In this document: positions 8,399 through 16,980 of the stretch, piece by piece | Layout: each line of letters begins with the position of its first letter | Position numbering within the stretch: position 1 is the stretch's first letter | Assembly (NCBI GenBank): GCA_023386885.1 | Contig: JAEWIX010000035.1 | Coordinates: forward strand, 1-16,980 | DNA: 16,980 bases | DNA from: Pseudomonadota bacterium | GTDB lineage: Bacteria; Pseudomonadota; Alphaproteobacteria; Rhizobiales; Xanthobacteraceae | Direction of reading: 5' to 3' | Notes under the pieces: generated by a model | The model's database searches: none | The model's input: the letters and a program-made list of their open reading frames with translations, nothing else | Told to the model about the DNA's origin: nothing | Made by a program: the position numbers and the translations under genes

Positions 8399-8662
8399 TC
8401 AGGAACGGTAATGACGGTGGCGATGCCGGCGCGGCTCCGGCGCCGGGGCATAGCCCATGTAGAACGGATTGGTGTCGCAGAATCTCCGCAGACCGGACGC
8501 GCTTGCCAGGCACTGCTCGTAGGTGTCGAAGCTGCAGTCGCCGTGAGCATCGGCGATGTTGTCTCCCTTTATGCAGAAGGCTCGCTCGCCCGCCTGAGCC
8601 GGGACACTCGAGAGAGTCGCTGCGGCACCCAGAACAAGGGCCGCGAAAAACGCCGATCGCAT
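8399..8662 (-). CDS. DUF3551-family small secreted cysteine protein
   Basis: 87-aa reverse-strand gene with a good ribosome binding site (GGAGG five bases before the ATG). Signal peptide about 1-24 (MRSAFFAALVLGAAATLSS, cleavage PAQA/GE). The mature part carries four cysteines (30, 43, 51, 62) in the pattern AFCIKGDN...GDCSFDTYEQC.ASASG....C, which I recognise as DUF3551, a family with many paralogs in Bradyrhizobium and relatives and no established function. The C-terminus is rich in Arg/His (RRHRHRHYRS). It is likely periplasmic or secreted, with two disulfides. It converges on lolD and is not in its operon. Family recognition is from memory of the cysteine pattern. Confidence 0.85.
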   Translation of the reverse strand: MRSAFFAALVLGAAATLSSVPAQAGERAFCIKGDNIADAHGDCSFDTYEQCLASASGLRRFCDTNPFYMGYAPAPEPRRHRHRHYRS

Positions 8663-8713
8663 CTTAGCCTCCGTGTCGGCCGCATCGCGACCGTGATTCG
8701 TATCTAGTGGTCC

Positions 8714-8766
8714 GATTCTAACATTTGCACCTCATCGCGGCAGGCACTTTTGCGAATGTTAGAATC
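8714..8766. repeat. Inverted repeat, 15-nt arms, 23-nt spacer
   Basis: GATTCTAACATTTGC (8714-8728) is mirrored by GCGAATGTTAGAATC (8752-8766) with one difference, which would be a G-U pair in RNA. It lies about 50 nt upstream of the reverse-strand DUF3551 gene. It could be an operator, a dispersed palindromic element, or a structured RNA end. There is no coding sequence here. Confidence 0.7.
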
Positions 8767-8935
8767 AAAGGGTCATTAGCTTTACCCAAACCGGTATTAC
8801 GGCCGCAGGTCAATTCACGTTCGTGACGCGCGGCGGCCATCGGGTTCGAATCCGGTGCGGTCATCGAATCCGTCTGCCCGGCTTGAGTCGCGTCAACTTT
8901 TCATTAACGACCTCTGGCATCCGGCTGGAGGGCAC

Positions 8936-8964
8936 TTGACTCCTGTGAACAAACAAAGAACAAT
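8936..8964 (+). promoter_or_regulatory. Candidate sigma70-type promoter of the small SOS gene
   Basis: TTGACT (8936-8941) and AACAAT (8959-8964) are separated by exactly 17 nt. The -35 is a near-perfect match and the -10 matches 4 of 6. Predicted start of transcription is about 8971, some 23 nt before the start codon. The LexA boxes overlap the spacer, the -10 and the start site. Confidence 0.55.
8947..8961 (-). promoter_or_regulatory. LexA (SOS) box 1, GAAC-N7-GAAC
   Basis: GAACAAACAAAGAAC reads as GTTC-N7-GTTC on the reverse strand, the direct-repeat LexA operator established for Rhizobiales, Rhodobacter and Caulobacter. It overlaps the promoter spacer and the first bases of the -10. Confidence 0.75.
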
Positions 8965-8979
8965 GTTCTTCATATGTTC
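8965..8979 (+). promoter_or_regulatory. LexA (SOS) box 2, GTTC-N7-GTTC
   Basis: GTTCTTCATATGTTC matches the alphaproteobacterial LexA box exactly. It is the mirror of box 1, three bases away, and together they create the perfect palindrome AAGAAC-AAT-GTTCTT (8956-8970). It lies over the predicted transcription start, 14 nt before the ATG. Confidence 0.78.
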
Positions 8980-8993
8980 CATAGGAGGCGAAT

Positions 8994-9092
8994 ATGCTGA
9001 AAGTGTTCGTTGAAGAAGCTGCCGCGCTGACCTCGCTCACGCTCTTTGTTGGAATGATCGCGGTTTGGGCCCAGGTGATCCCCCAGCTTTGA
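8994..9092 (+). CDS. 32-aa single-span membrane peptide, probably SOS-induced
   Basis: Short gene starting MLKVFVEEAAALTSL and ending AQVIPQL. A textbook AGGAGG (8983-8988) sits five bases before the ATG. Residues 1-8 are short and charged (Lys3, Glu7, Glu8). Residues about 11-29 form one uninterrupted hydrophobic helix with Trp25 near its end, so an inner-membrane peptide is expected. Two LexA boxes cover its promoter, so it should be off until DNA damage. Caulobacter SidA, a 29-aa SOS-induced inner-membrane peptide, blocks cell division at FtsW; this gene matches that design, but I cannot show homology. A small toxin or damage-response peptide of another kind is the alternative. It is monocistronic as far as can be seen: the next gene is 393 nt away. 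Confidence 0.8.
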   Translation: MLKVFVEEAAALTSLTLFVGMIAVWAQVIPQL

Positions 9093-9485
9093 GAATCGAC
9101 CGTCCCCCGCTGTAGTGGTTGCGGCCTCGGCGGGCGGCGTATCCAGCTAATCCGATCCTGCGACCGGCGGGTTCGTCCGCGCAAAGTTGATACGGTGGCG
9201 CGGGGCCTGGATGGTAGACTTGGCCTCAGGATGCGGGTGGTAAGCCCGGATCGTCCCGAGCAGGCCGACCGGGAAGCATCCGGTTCCGCAGCGGCGGACG
9301 CCTTGACCTTCGGCGCGGTCCGCAGTACGAAGCGTCACCTGCGGCCGGCCCGATTTCGGATATCCGGCGCAGCGGTTAATTCCCGAAACGAGAGCCCGCT
9401 TGGCGGCTCATCCTCGGAAGAGGGTTGGGCGCAAGAGGGCTGTTTGGATTCCCGACATCTTCACGGCGGACGCGGATCACCGACG
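9093..9485. other. Intergenic region upstream of secE
   Basis: 393 nt with no convincing gene. An open frame continues upstream of secE to a GTG at 9195, but it has no ribosome binding site and no family features. I looked for the tRNA-Trp that often precedes secE in alphaproteobacteria and found no CCA-anticodon arm. The secE-nusG promoter must lie here, but no box is clear enough to assign. Confidence 0.6.
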
Positions 9486-9677
9486 ATGGCTTTCAGCCCG
9501 TTCAAATTCCTGCAAGAGGTGCGTAGCGAGACGGCCAAGGTCATTTGGCCGACCCGTCGCGAGACGGTGGTGACCACCATCATGGTGTTTGTGATGGTGG
9601 CGTTCGCGTCTCTGTTCTTTTTCGTGGCGGATATCATCATCCGCTTTGCTGTTACAACCTTGCTCGGTATCCACTGA
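9486..9677 (+). CDS. secE: Preprotein translocase subunit SecE
   Basis: 63-aa inner-membrane subunit of the SecYEG channel. It is the short single-helix type common outside enterobacteria. An amphipathic N-terminal part (FKFLQEVRSETAKVIWPTRRET) carries the family motif VxWPTRxE, followed by one membrane helix about 31-58. ATG 9486 is chosen because the family begins here. nusG follows after 22 nt, the conserved secE-nusG pair. Confidence 0.96.
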   Translation: MAFSPFKFLQEVRSETAKVIWPTRRETVVTTIMVFVMVAFASLFFFVADIIIRFAVTTLLGIH

Positions 9678-9699
9678 CGAGCCGCGCGGAATCTTGATC

Positions 9700-10230
9700 A
9701 TGAGCATGCGCTGGTACATCGTTCACGCCTATTCGAACTTCGAGAAGAAGGTCTCCGAATCCATCCGCGAGCAGGCGAAGCAGCGCGGGCTCGAGGATCT
9801 GTTCGAGCAGGTTCTGGTGCCGACCGAGAAGGTCACCGAAGTGCGCCGCGGCCGCAAGATCGACGCGGAGCGCAAATTCTTCCCGGGCTATGTGCTGGTC
9901 AAGATGAACCTCACCGACGAGGCGTTTCATCTGATCAAGAATACGCCGAAGGTCACCGGCTTCCTTGGCGCCGAGAACAAGCCGATGCCGATTTCCGAGG
10001 CCGAGGCGATGCGCATCCTGCATCAGGTGCAGGAGGGCGTCGAGCGGCCGAAGGCGTCGGTGTCGTTCGAGGTCGGCGAAAACGTCCGCGTGGCGGATGG
10101 TCCGTTCGCCTCGTTCTCCGGCGTGGTCGAGGAAGTCGACGAGGGCCGTTCGCGCGTCAAGGTCGCGGTGTCGATCTTCGGCCGTGCAACGCCGGTCGAG
10201 CTGGAATTCGGTCAGGTCGAGAAGGTCTGA
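9700..10230 (+). CDS. nusG: Transcription termination/antitermination protein NusG
   Basis: Cytoplasmic factor that binds RNA polymerase, suppresses pausing and connects transcription to Rho and ribosomal protein S10. 176 aa from ATG 9700 (MSMRWYIVHAYSNFEKKV); a second ATG two codons later is possible, and an upstream in-frame extension overlaps secE and is unlikely. NGN domain about 3-110 (RKFFPGYVLVKMNLTDEAFHLIKNTPKVTGFLG) and KOW domain about 122-176 (GENVRVADGPFASFSGVVEEVDEGRSRVKV). The length fits the family. Confidence 0.98.
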   Translation: MSMRWYIVHAYSNFEKKVSESIREQAKQRGLEDLFEQVLVPTEKVTEVRRGRKIDAERKFFPGYVLVKMNLTDEAFHLIKNTPKVTGFLGAENKPMPISEAEAMRILHQVQEGVERPKASVSFEVGENVRVADGPFASFSGVVEEVDEGRSRVKVAVSIFGRATPVELEFGQVEKV

Positions 10231-10241
10231 TCGCGACGTCA

Positions 10242-10278
10242 TCCTGAGGTGCGAGGGCAGAGCCCGAGCCTCGAAGGA
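10242..10278. repeat. Palindromic extragenic repeat-like hairpin after nusG
   Basis: TCCTGAGGTGCGAGGGC ... GCCCGAGCCTCGAAGGA forms an imperfect hairpin. The wording (CATCCTGAGGTGCGAG / GAGCCTCGAAGGA) resembles a dispersed intergenic palindrome I recall from Bradyrhizobium-type genomes. That recollection needs a copy count to confirm. Confidence 0.5.
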
Positions 10279-10286
10279 GGGCGCGG

Positions 10287-10393
10287 GGAAACAGCGAAAG
10301 TTGTTTCCGCAAGACCCGTGGAAGGGGGCAGGCGATCGCCAGTCGCGTGCCGAACCCGCACCACGGTCCCTGAAGATCCGGATGGTCCGGATC
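10287..10393 (+). promoter_or_regulatory. Structured leader of the rplK-rplA operon
   Basis: Two strong hairpins lie before rplK. GGAAACAGC-GAAA-GTTGTTTCC (10287-10308) has nine pairs (one wobble) and a GNRA tetraloop. GATCCGGA-TGG-TCCGGATC (10375-10393) is a perfect 8-bp stem ending four bases before the AAAGGAG ribosome binding site. L1 is known to repress this operon in E. coli by binding its leader, so one of these may be the target; this is inference from position. No T-run follows either, so they are not terminators. Confidence 0.45.
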
Positions 10394-10409
10394 GTGAAAG
10401 GAGTGAGAT

Positions 10410-10838
10410 ATGGCAAAGAAAGTGACCGGATACCTGAAGCTTCAGGTGCCGGCCGGCGCGGCGAATCCCTCGCCCCCGATCGGTCCCGCGCTCGGTCAGC
10501 GCGGTCTCAACATCATGGAATTCTGCAAGGCGTTCAACGCGCAGACGCAGAAGGAAGAGAAGAACGTTCCGATTCCGGTGGTGATCACGATCTATGCGGA
10601 TCGGTCCTTCACCTTCGAGATGAAGACCCCGCCGATGTCCTACTTCCTCAAGCAGGCGGCCAAGGTCCAGTCCGGATCGAAGGCTCCCGGCCGCGATGTC
10701 GCCGGCAAGGTGACGAGTGCGCAGGTGCGCGAGATCGCCGAGAAGAAGATGAAGGATCTCAACTGTGATACCGTCGAAGCGGCCATGAAGATGGTCGAGG
10801 GCTCCGCCCGTTCGATGGGCCTTCAGGTCGCGGGGTAA
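10410..10838 (+). CDS. rplK: 50S ribosomal protein L11
   Basis: 142 aa, the normal length. Binds 23S rRNA at the GTPase-associated centre with L10 and L12. The N-terminal domain carries the Pro-rich thiostrepton-site segment (AANPSPPIGPALGQRGLN, 17-34), and the C-terminal rRNA-binding domain follows (TPPMSYFLKQAAKVQSGS...VREIAEKKMKDLN). A strong AAAGGAG precedes the ATG by six bases. rplA follows after five bases, a tight operon. Confidence 0.99.
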   Translation: MAKKVTGYLKLQVPAGAANPSPPIGPALGQRGLNIMEFCKAFNAQTQKEEKNVPIPVVITIYADRSFTFEMKTPPMSYFLKQAAKVQSGSKAPGRDVAGKVTSAQVREIAEKKMKDLNCDTVEAAMKMVEGSARSMGLQVAG

Positions 10839-10843
10839 CGGTC

Positions 10844-11536
<693 letters not shown>

Positions 11537-11561
11537 GTCCGCTGCAGCGTGAATGAACAAG

Positions 11562-11593
11562 AGGGCGGGACAGGGCAACCTGTTCCGCCTTTT
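11562..11593 (+). terminator. Rho-independent terminator after rplA
   Basis: GGCGGGACAGG (11564-11574) pairs along its full length with CCTGTTCCGCC (11579-11589), with one G-T wobble, around a GCAA tetraloop (GNRA). TTTT follows directly (11590-11593), and flanking A/T and G/T pairs extend the stem. It ends the secE-nusG-rplKA transcript, at least in part, before the next gene. Confidence 0.88.
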
Positions 11594-11628
11594 GCTTGAG
11601 CGGGTCGCCTTCATGCAGGGAGGAAGCA

Positions 11629-12585
11629 ATGTCCGATAAGGTCCTGGTTTATTCGCGATTTCCCAAGGCAATGATGGCGCGTATCGGTGAGCGCTACGAC
11701 CTGCTCGACAGCAAGGGGCGGCCGATGGCGGAGGTGTTTTCGCCGGAGCAACTGGGCGACGTTCGCGTGCTGATCTCGGCGGGCGGCACGCCATTGCCGG
11801 CGCAGGTGATGGATTTGCTGCCGTCGCTCAAGGCGATCATCTGTTACGGCACCGGCTATGACGGGGTCGACCTCGCGGCGGCGTCGGCGCGCGGCATCGC
11901 GGTCGGGCACAGTCCGGCGGCGAATGCGGCGGCGGTGGCCGATCTCGCCATCACCTTGATGCTCGCAGTGACGCGTCGGCTGATCCCCGCCGACGCCTAT
12001 GTCCGCAGCGGCGACTGGGCGGCGGCCAAGCCGTCGCCGCAAATGGTGCCGCAGCCAGGCAATCCGGGTCGCCGTGTCGGTGTCTATGGCATGGGCGCGA
12101 TCGGCCGCAAGATCGCCGCGCGGGCGGCGGTGTTCGAGACCGACGTGGCCTATTTCAGCCGCTCCCGGCATGACGTGCCGTATCGTTATATCGACAGCCT
12201 CGCAGCGCTGGCGGAATGGTGCGACGTGCTGATCGTGGCGGTGCGTGCCGGCATCGATACCCATCACATCGTCGACGCCGACATCCTGCGTCGGCTCGGG
12301 CCGGAGGGCTATCTCGTCAATATCTCGCGCGGCTCGGCGGTTAACGAGGCGGCGCTGGTGGATGCGCTGGCGAAGGGGATCATCGCAGGCGCGGGGCTCG
12401 ACGTGTTCGAGACCGAGCCGCACAGCCCGGATGCCCTGACCGCGTTTCCCAACGTGGTCCTGACCCCACACATCGGCGGACACACCGCCGACTCGCATCA
12501 AGCGATGCAGGCATGCGTGCTGGCCAACCTGGAGGCGGCTTTCCAGGGCAGGCCGTTGCCGTATTCAGTGGCGTCGGGCTCCTGA
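11629..12585 (+). CDS. D-isomer-specific 2-hydroxyacid dehydrogenase
   Basis: 318-aa cytoplasmic NAD(P)-dependent oxidoreductase, probably a glyoxylate/hydroxypyruvate-type reductase. The start ATG is set by GGGAGGAAG just upstream; an in-frame TTG at 11596 lies in the terminator and is rejected. Seen: the Rossmann motif GMGAIG (154-159); a basic SRSR (177-180) after the second strand, which favours NADP(H) over NAD; and the catalytic triad Arg234 (NISRG), Glu263 (DVFETEP) and His281 (TPHIGGHT). The substrate cannot be fixed from sequence. It lies between rplA and rplJ on the same strand, after the rplA terminator and before a 548-nt spacer, so it probably has its own promoter or uses read-through. 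There is no obvious functional link to the ribosomal genes. Confidence 0.92.
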   Translation: MSDKVLVYSRFPKAMMARIGERYDLLDSKGRPMAEVFSPEQLGDVRVLISAGGTPLPAQVMDLLPSLKAIICYGTGYDGVDLAAASARGIAVGHSPAANAAAVADLAITLMLAVTRRLIPADAYVRSGDWAAAKPSPQMVPQPGNPGRRVGVYGMGAIGRKIAARAAVFETDVAYFSRSRHDVPYRYIDSLAALAEWCDVLIVAVRAGIDTHHIVDADILRRLGPEGYLVNISRGSAVNEAALVDALAKGIIAGAGLDVFETEPHSPDALTAFPNVVLTPHIGGHTADSHQAMQACVLANLEAAFQGRPLPYSVASGS

Positions 12586-12840
12586 GGCGACGTTCGGCGC
12601 CATGCACAGGCCGGGTGAATTAGGGCTTGGCAAGGCCGGAAAGACTCGTTAAAGAACCCCTTCCGGACGTGCTGGCGATTGCTGGCATGTCTGCGTATGC
12701 ATTCCCGAAATCGACTTAAGTAGGAGATCATTCCTTTTCGGACATCCGCTTGGATTGCTTGAAAGGAAAGGGCTCCTGTCGCCGACGAAATGCATGCGAG
12801 GGTTCCCGGCGTGCCGGGTATCCTGAATCCTGTCCGAGAC

Positions 12841-12895
12841 TGCAGGTGCTTGCGAAGAACGTCTTATCTTCAATGGCTTAATAGATAAACCTGCA
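12841..12895. repeat. Split inverted repeat in the rplJ upstream region
   Basis: TGCAGGT (12841-12847) and TTATCT (12864-12869) are both complementary to one continuous right arm, AGATAAACCTGCA (12883-12895). The result is a long stem with a 16-nt side loop in the left arm. This is an A/T-rich patch in a G+C-rich region, so it may overlap the rplJL promoter or 5' end. Confidence 0.5.
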
Positions 12896-13062
12896 CAGAC
12901 GGGTGAAGACCGATTTTGCAGTTCTCCGCATCTGCGGAGCCTGCGTATTTGGTTCGAACCTCGACACCCCGCGCCGGTTTCCGGTTCGGGAGGGCAGGCT
13001 GTTCAATGTCGTCTGCCTTTGTCTTTGAGGCCGTGGGTCTTGAGGTCATGTCCGGCAGGCGA

Positions 13063-13115
13063 CGGGTGCAACCCGGCGGTCCTGCCTCGGACACTGATCC
13101 AGGGCCAAGACCGCC
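13063..13115 (+). promoter_or_regulatory. Candidate L10 autoregulatory leader before rplJ
   Basis: GGCGGTC (13075-13081) pairs perfectly with GACCGCC (13109-13115), and CTG (13082-13084) with CAG (13100-13102), leaving a one-sided GGCCAA bulge (13103-13108) like the bent stem bound by L10 in known rplJ leaders. A competing hairpin, CGGGT-GCA-ACCCG (13063-13075), shares base 13075, so the two exclude each other. It ends 18 nt before the rplJ start. L10-L12 repression of this leader is established in E. coli; here it is inferred. Confidence 0.5.
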
Positions 13116-13133
13116 AACCGGAGAGAGCTTGCT

Positions 13134-13652
13134 GTGGAACGAGCGGCAAAAAAAGAGGCGGTCGAATCGCTGAACGAGGTCTTCAAGACCACCAGCGTCG
13201 CGATCGTTGCTCACTATTCCGGCCTCACCGTGGCTCAAATGCAGAATCTGCGTCAGCAGATGAAGCAGGCGGGTGCGTCGGTGAAGGTCTCGAAGAACCG
13301 TCTCGCCAAAATTGCTCTTGAAGGCACGGATGTCGTTGCCATCGGTTCCCTGCTGAAGGGGCCGACCGTGATCGCGACTTCAAACGATCCGGTGGCGGCG
13401 CCGAAGGTAGCTGTCGAATTTGCCAAGGCGAACGAACGGTTCGTCATCCTTGGCGGTTCGATGGGCAAAACCGTCCTGAATGTCGACAGCGTCAAGGCTC
13501 TCGCCTCGTTGCCGTCGCTCGATGAACTGCGTGGCAAGCTCGTTGGCCTCCTTGTGGCGCCGGCGACCAAGATCGCTCAGCTCTCGACTGCACCTGCGGC
13601 CAAGGTCGCGCGTGTCGTTCAGGCCTATGCCTCAAAGGGCGAAGCGGCGTGA
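13134..13652 (+). CDS. rplJ: 50S ribosomal protein L10
   Basis: 172 aa. Base of the ribosomal stalk: the N-terminal domain binds 23S rRNA with L11, and the C-terminal helix anchors L7/L12 dimers. Recognised from VERAAKKEAVESLNEVF, IVAHYSGLTVAQMQNLR, VSKNRLAKIAL and the C-terminal ARVVQAYASKGEAA. GTG is taken as the start because the family begins at this residue and GGAGAGAG lies eight bases upstream; no in-frame ATG is suitable. It heads the rplJ-rplL pair. Confidence 0.98.
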   Translation: MERAAKKEAVESLNEVFKTTSVAIVAHYSGLTVAQMQNLRQQMKQAGASVKVSKNRLAKIALEGTDVVAIGSLLKGPTVIATSNDPVAAPKVAVEFAKANERFVILGGSMGKTVLNVDSVKALASLPSLDELRGKLVGLLVAPATKIAQLSTAPAAKVARVVQAYASKGEAA

Positions 13653-13706
13653 GGCCCTTCGCAAATCCAATCTGGTTCGAACTGAATACGTTAAAGGAAC
13701 ACATCA

Positions 13707-14087
<381 letters not shown>

Positions 14088-14155
14088 CCGCGGGTTGCTT
14101 GGTGAAGTCCCCGGATACGCCCCAGGCGAGCCGGGGATTGCCTTACGGAACACGG

Positions 14156-14178
14156 ATGGCCGGGCCAAGCCCGGCCGT
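14156..14178. repeat. Palindromic extragenic repeat-like element
   Basis: Perfect 8-bp arms GGCCGGGC/GCCCGGCC around CAA, extended by T-G and A-T pairs. The string ATGGCCGGGCCAAGCCCGGCC is a form I recall as scattered between genes in Bradyrhizobium-type genomes. No T-run follows, so it is not a terminator by sequence. Confidence 0.5.
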
Positions 14179-14383
14179 CTGCCGGAACGGGACAGGATCC
14201 GTTCCACACAAGAATGTGTGGGAATTTGTGGGGGACCCCCTCGATTTTCCACGATTGCCGGCCCATATCGGGATGGCAGCAGACAATACGGTATGGCGAG
14301 GATGCGCGACGGCGCGTCCCTGCAAGCCGTTGGGAGATATGCAATTTCGGGCTTTTGGTCCGTAGGAATCGGGATTTGACGGG

Positions 14384-14404
14384 CGGAGCGCCTTTCGCGC
14401 TCCG
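14384..14404 (+). other. Hairpin in the rpoB leader (possible attenuator)
   Basis: CGGAGCGC-CTTTC-GCGCTCCG is a perfect 8-bp stem with a 5-nt loop. CCTTTTGCGTTTC follows at six bases, a loose T-rich tract, so partial termination ahead of rpoB is possible. The evidence is weak. Confidence 0.4.
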
Positions 14405-14560
14405 AACGTCCTTTTGCGTTTCAAGGGTCGGTGTCTTGGTTTTGGGGCTGTGTCCTCGTCCGGGGCAATTTTCTTGAGCGTATCGCGTTTCAACCCGGAG
14501 GCGGCGGCAGCCGTGCTCTGGAAGGTCCGCCCCTGCCGGGCGGCGCAATGAGAGGCCACG

Positions 14561-16980
<2,420 letters not shown>

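Larger units (their letters stand above)
12586..13133. other. Intergenic region upstream of rplJ
   Basis: 548 nt without a supported gene. It must hold the rplJL promoter, but I cannot assign boxes with confidence. It is rich in inverted repeats: CCGGAA/TTCCGG (12636-12666), AGGAG-TTCCTTT/AAAGGAA-CTCCT (12722-12777), CCCGGC/GCCGGG (12805-12818), a split repeat at 12841-12895, CTCCGC/GCGGAG (12924-12939), the palindrome GGTTCGAACC (12951-12960) and the leader structure next to rplJ. Confidence 0.6.
14088..14560. other. Structured rplL-rpoB intergenic region
   Basis: 473 nt with no supported gene but a run of hairpins: TCCCCGG/CCGGGGA with inner CGCC/GGCG (14108-14137), GGCCGGGC/GCCCGGCC (14156-14178), GGAACGG/CCGTTCC (14184-14205), CCACACA-AGAA-TGTGTGG (14204-14221), GGGGGACCCCC (14230-14240), GGATGCGC-GACG-GCGCGTCC (14300-14319), CGGAGCGC/GCGCTCCG (14384-14404) and CCGCCC/GGGCGG (14527-14543) just before the rpoB ribosome binding site. 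In E. coli this spacer holds an attenuator and an RNase III site; a similar role here is inferred. Confidence 0.6.

Noticed and set aside
8841..8872. GGGTTCGAATCC resembling a tRNA T-arm
   Set aside because: The T-stem has mismatches and there is no matching acceptor stem, D-arm or anticodon arm upstream. TCGAATCCG also occurs twice nearby, so it is most likely chance or at best a remnant.
9093..9485. Expected tRNA-Trp upstream of secE
   Set aside because: No sequence with a CCA anticodon loop or cloverleaf spacing is present on the + strand.
9195..9485. Upstream in-frame extension of secE to a GTG
   Set aside because: SecE family length and start fit ATG 9486; the extension has no ribosome binding site and no conserved features.
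12692..12724. Short ATG frames of 8 and 10 codons in the rplJ upstream region
   Set aside because: No ribosome binding site and no pattern of regulatory codons.
14513..14551. 12-codon leader-like frame (GTG...TGA) just before rpoB
   Set aside because: GGAGG lies 11 bases away, which is too far for comfort, and the peptide has no attenuation-type codon run. There is not enough support to call it a gene.

Overview
This window looks like a chromosomal segment of a Nitrobacteraceae/Bradyrhizobiaceae alphaproteobacterium (Bradyrhizobium, Rhodopseudomonas, Nitrobacter or Afipia relative). The basis is high G+C, protein sequences that read like Bradyrhizobium ribosomal proteins, NusG and ProS, a DUF3551 secreted protein, and a pcu-type copper operon. 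I cannot name the species. Almost every gene is on the + strand and the gene density is ordinary.

Region 1 (1-4808) is the end of a copper-acquisition operon: a TonB-dependent receptor cut by the window edge (pcuB), a PCuAC copper chaperone (pcuC), a YcnI/DUF1775 protein (pcuD) and a CopC-CopD fusion (pcuE). It closes with a good rho-independent terminator. Together these could move copper across the outer membrane, hold it in the periplasm and pass it to the inner membrane for cytochrome oxidase assembly.

Region 2 (4941-8326) holds proS (short ProRS without the full editing domain) and the lipoprotein-release transporter lolC-lolD, whose two genes overlap by 4 nt.

Region 3 (8327-9485) is the least ordinary part. 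It has a reverse-strand DUF3551 gene, a 15-nt-arm inverted repeat, and a 32-codon gene with a strong ribosome binding site. That small gene encodes a one-helix membrane peptide, and its promoter is covered by two alphaproteobacterial LexA boxes (GTTC-N7-GTTC) in mirror orientation. It resembles in design, though not provably in sequence, the SOS-induced cell-division inhibitor SidA of Caulobacter. This is the best candidate for something undescribed.

Region 4 (9486-16980) is the classic secE-nusG-rplK-rplA / rplJ-rplL-rpoB transcription and translation cluster. A GNRA-loop terminator follows rplA, and a D-2-hydroxyacid dehydrogenase gene sits between rplA and rplJ. Structured leaders precede rplK and rplJ, and the rplL-rpoB spacer is packed with hairpins. 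rpoB runs off the right edge.
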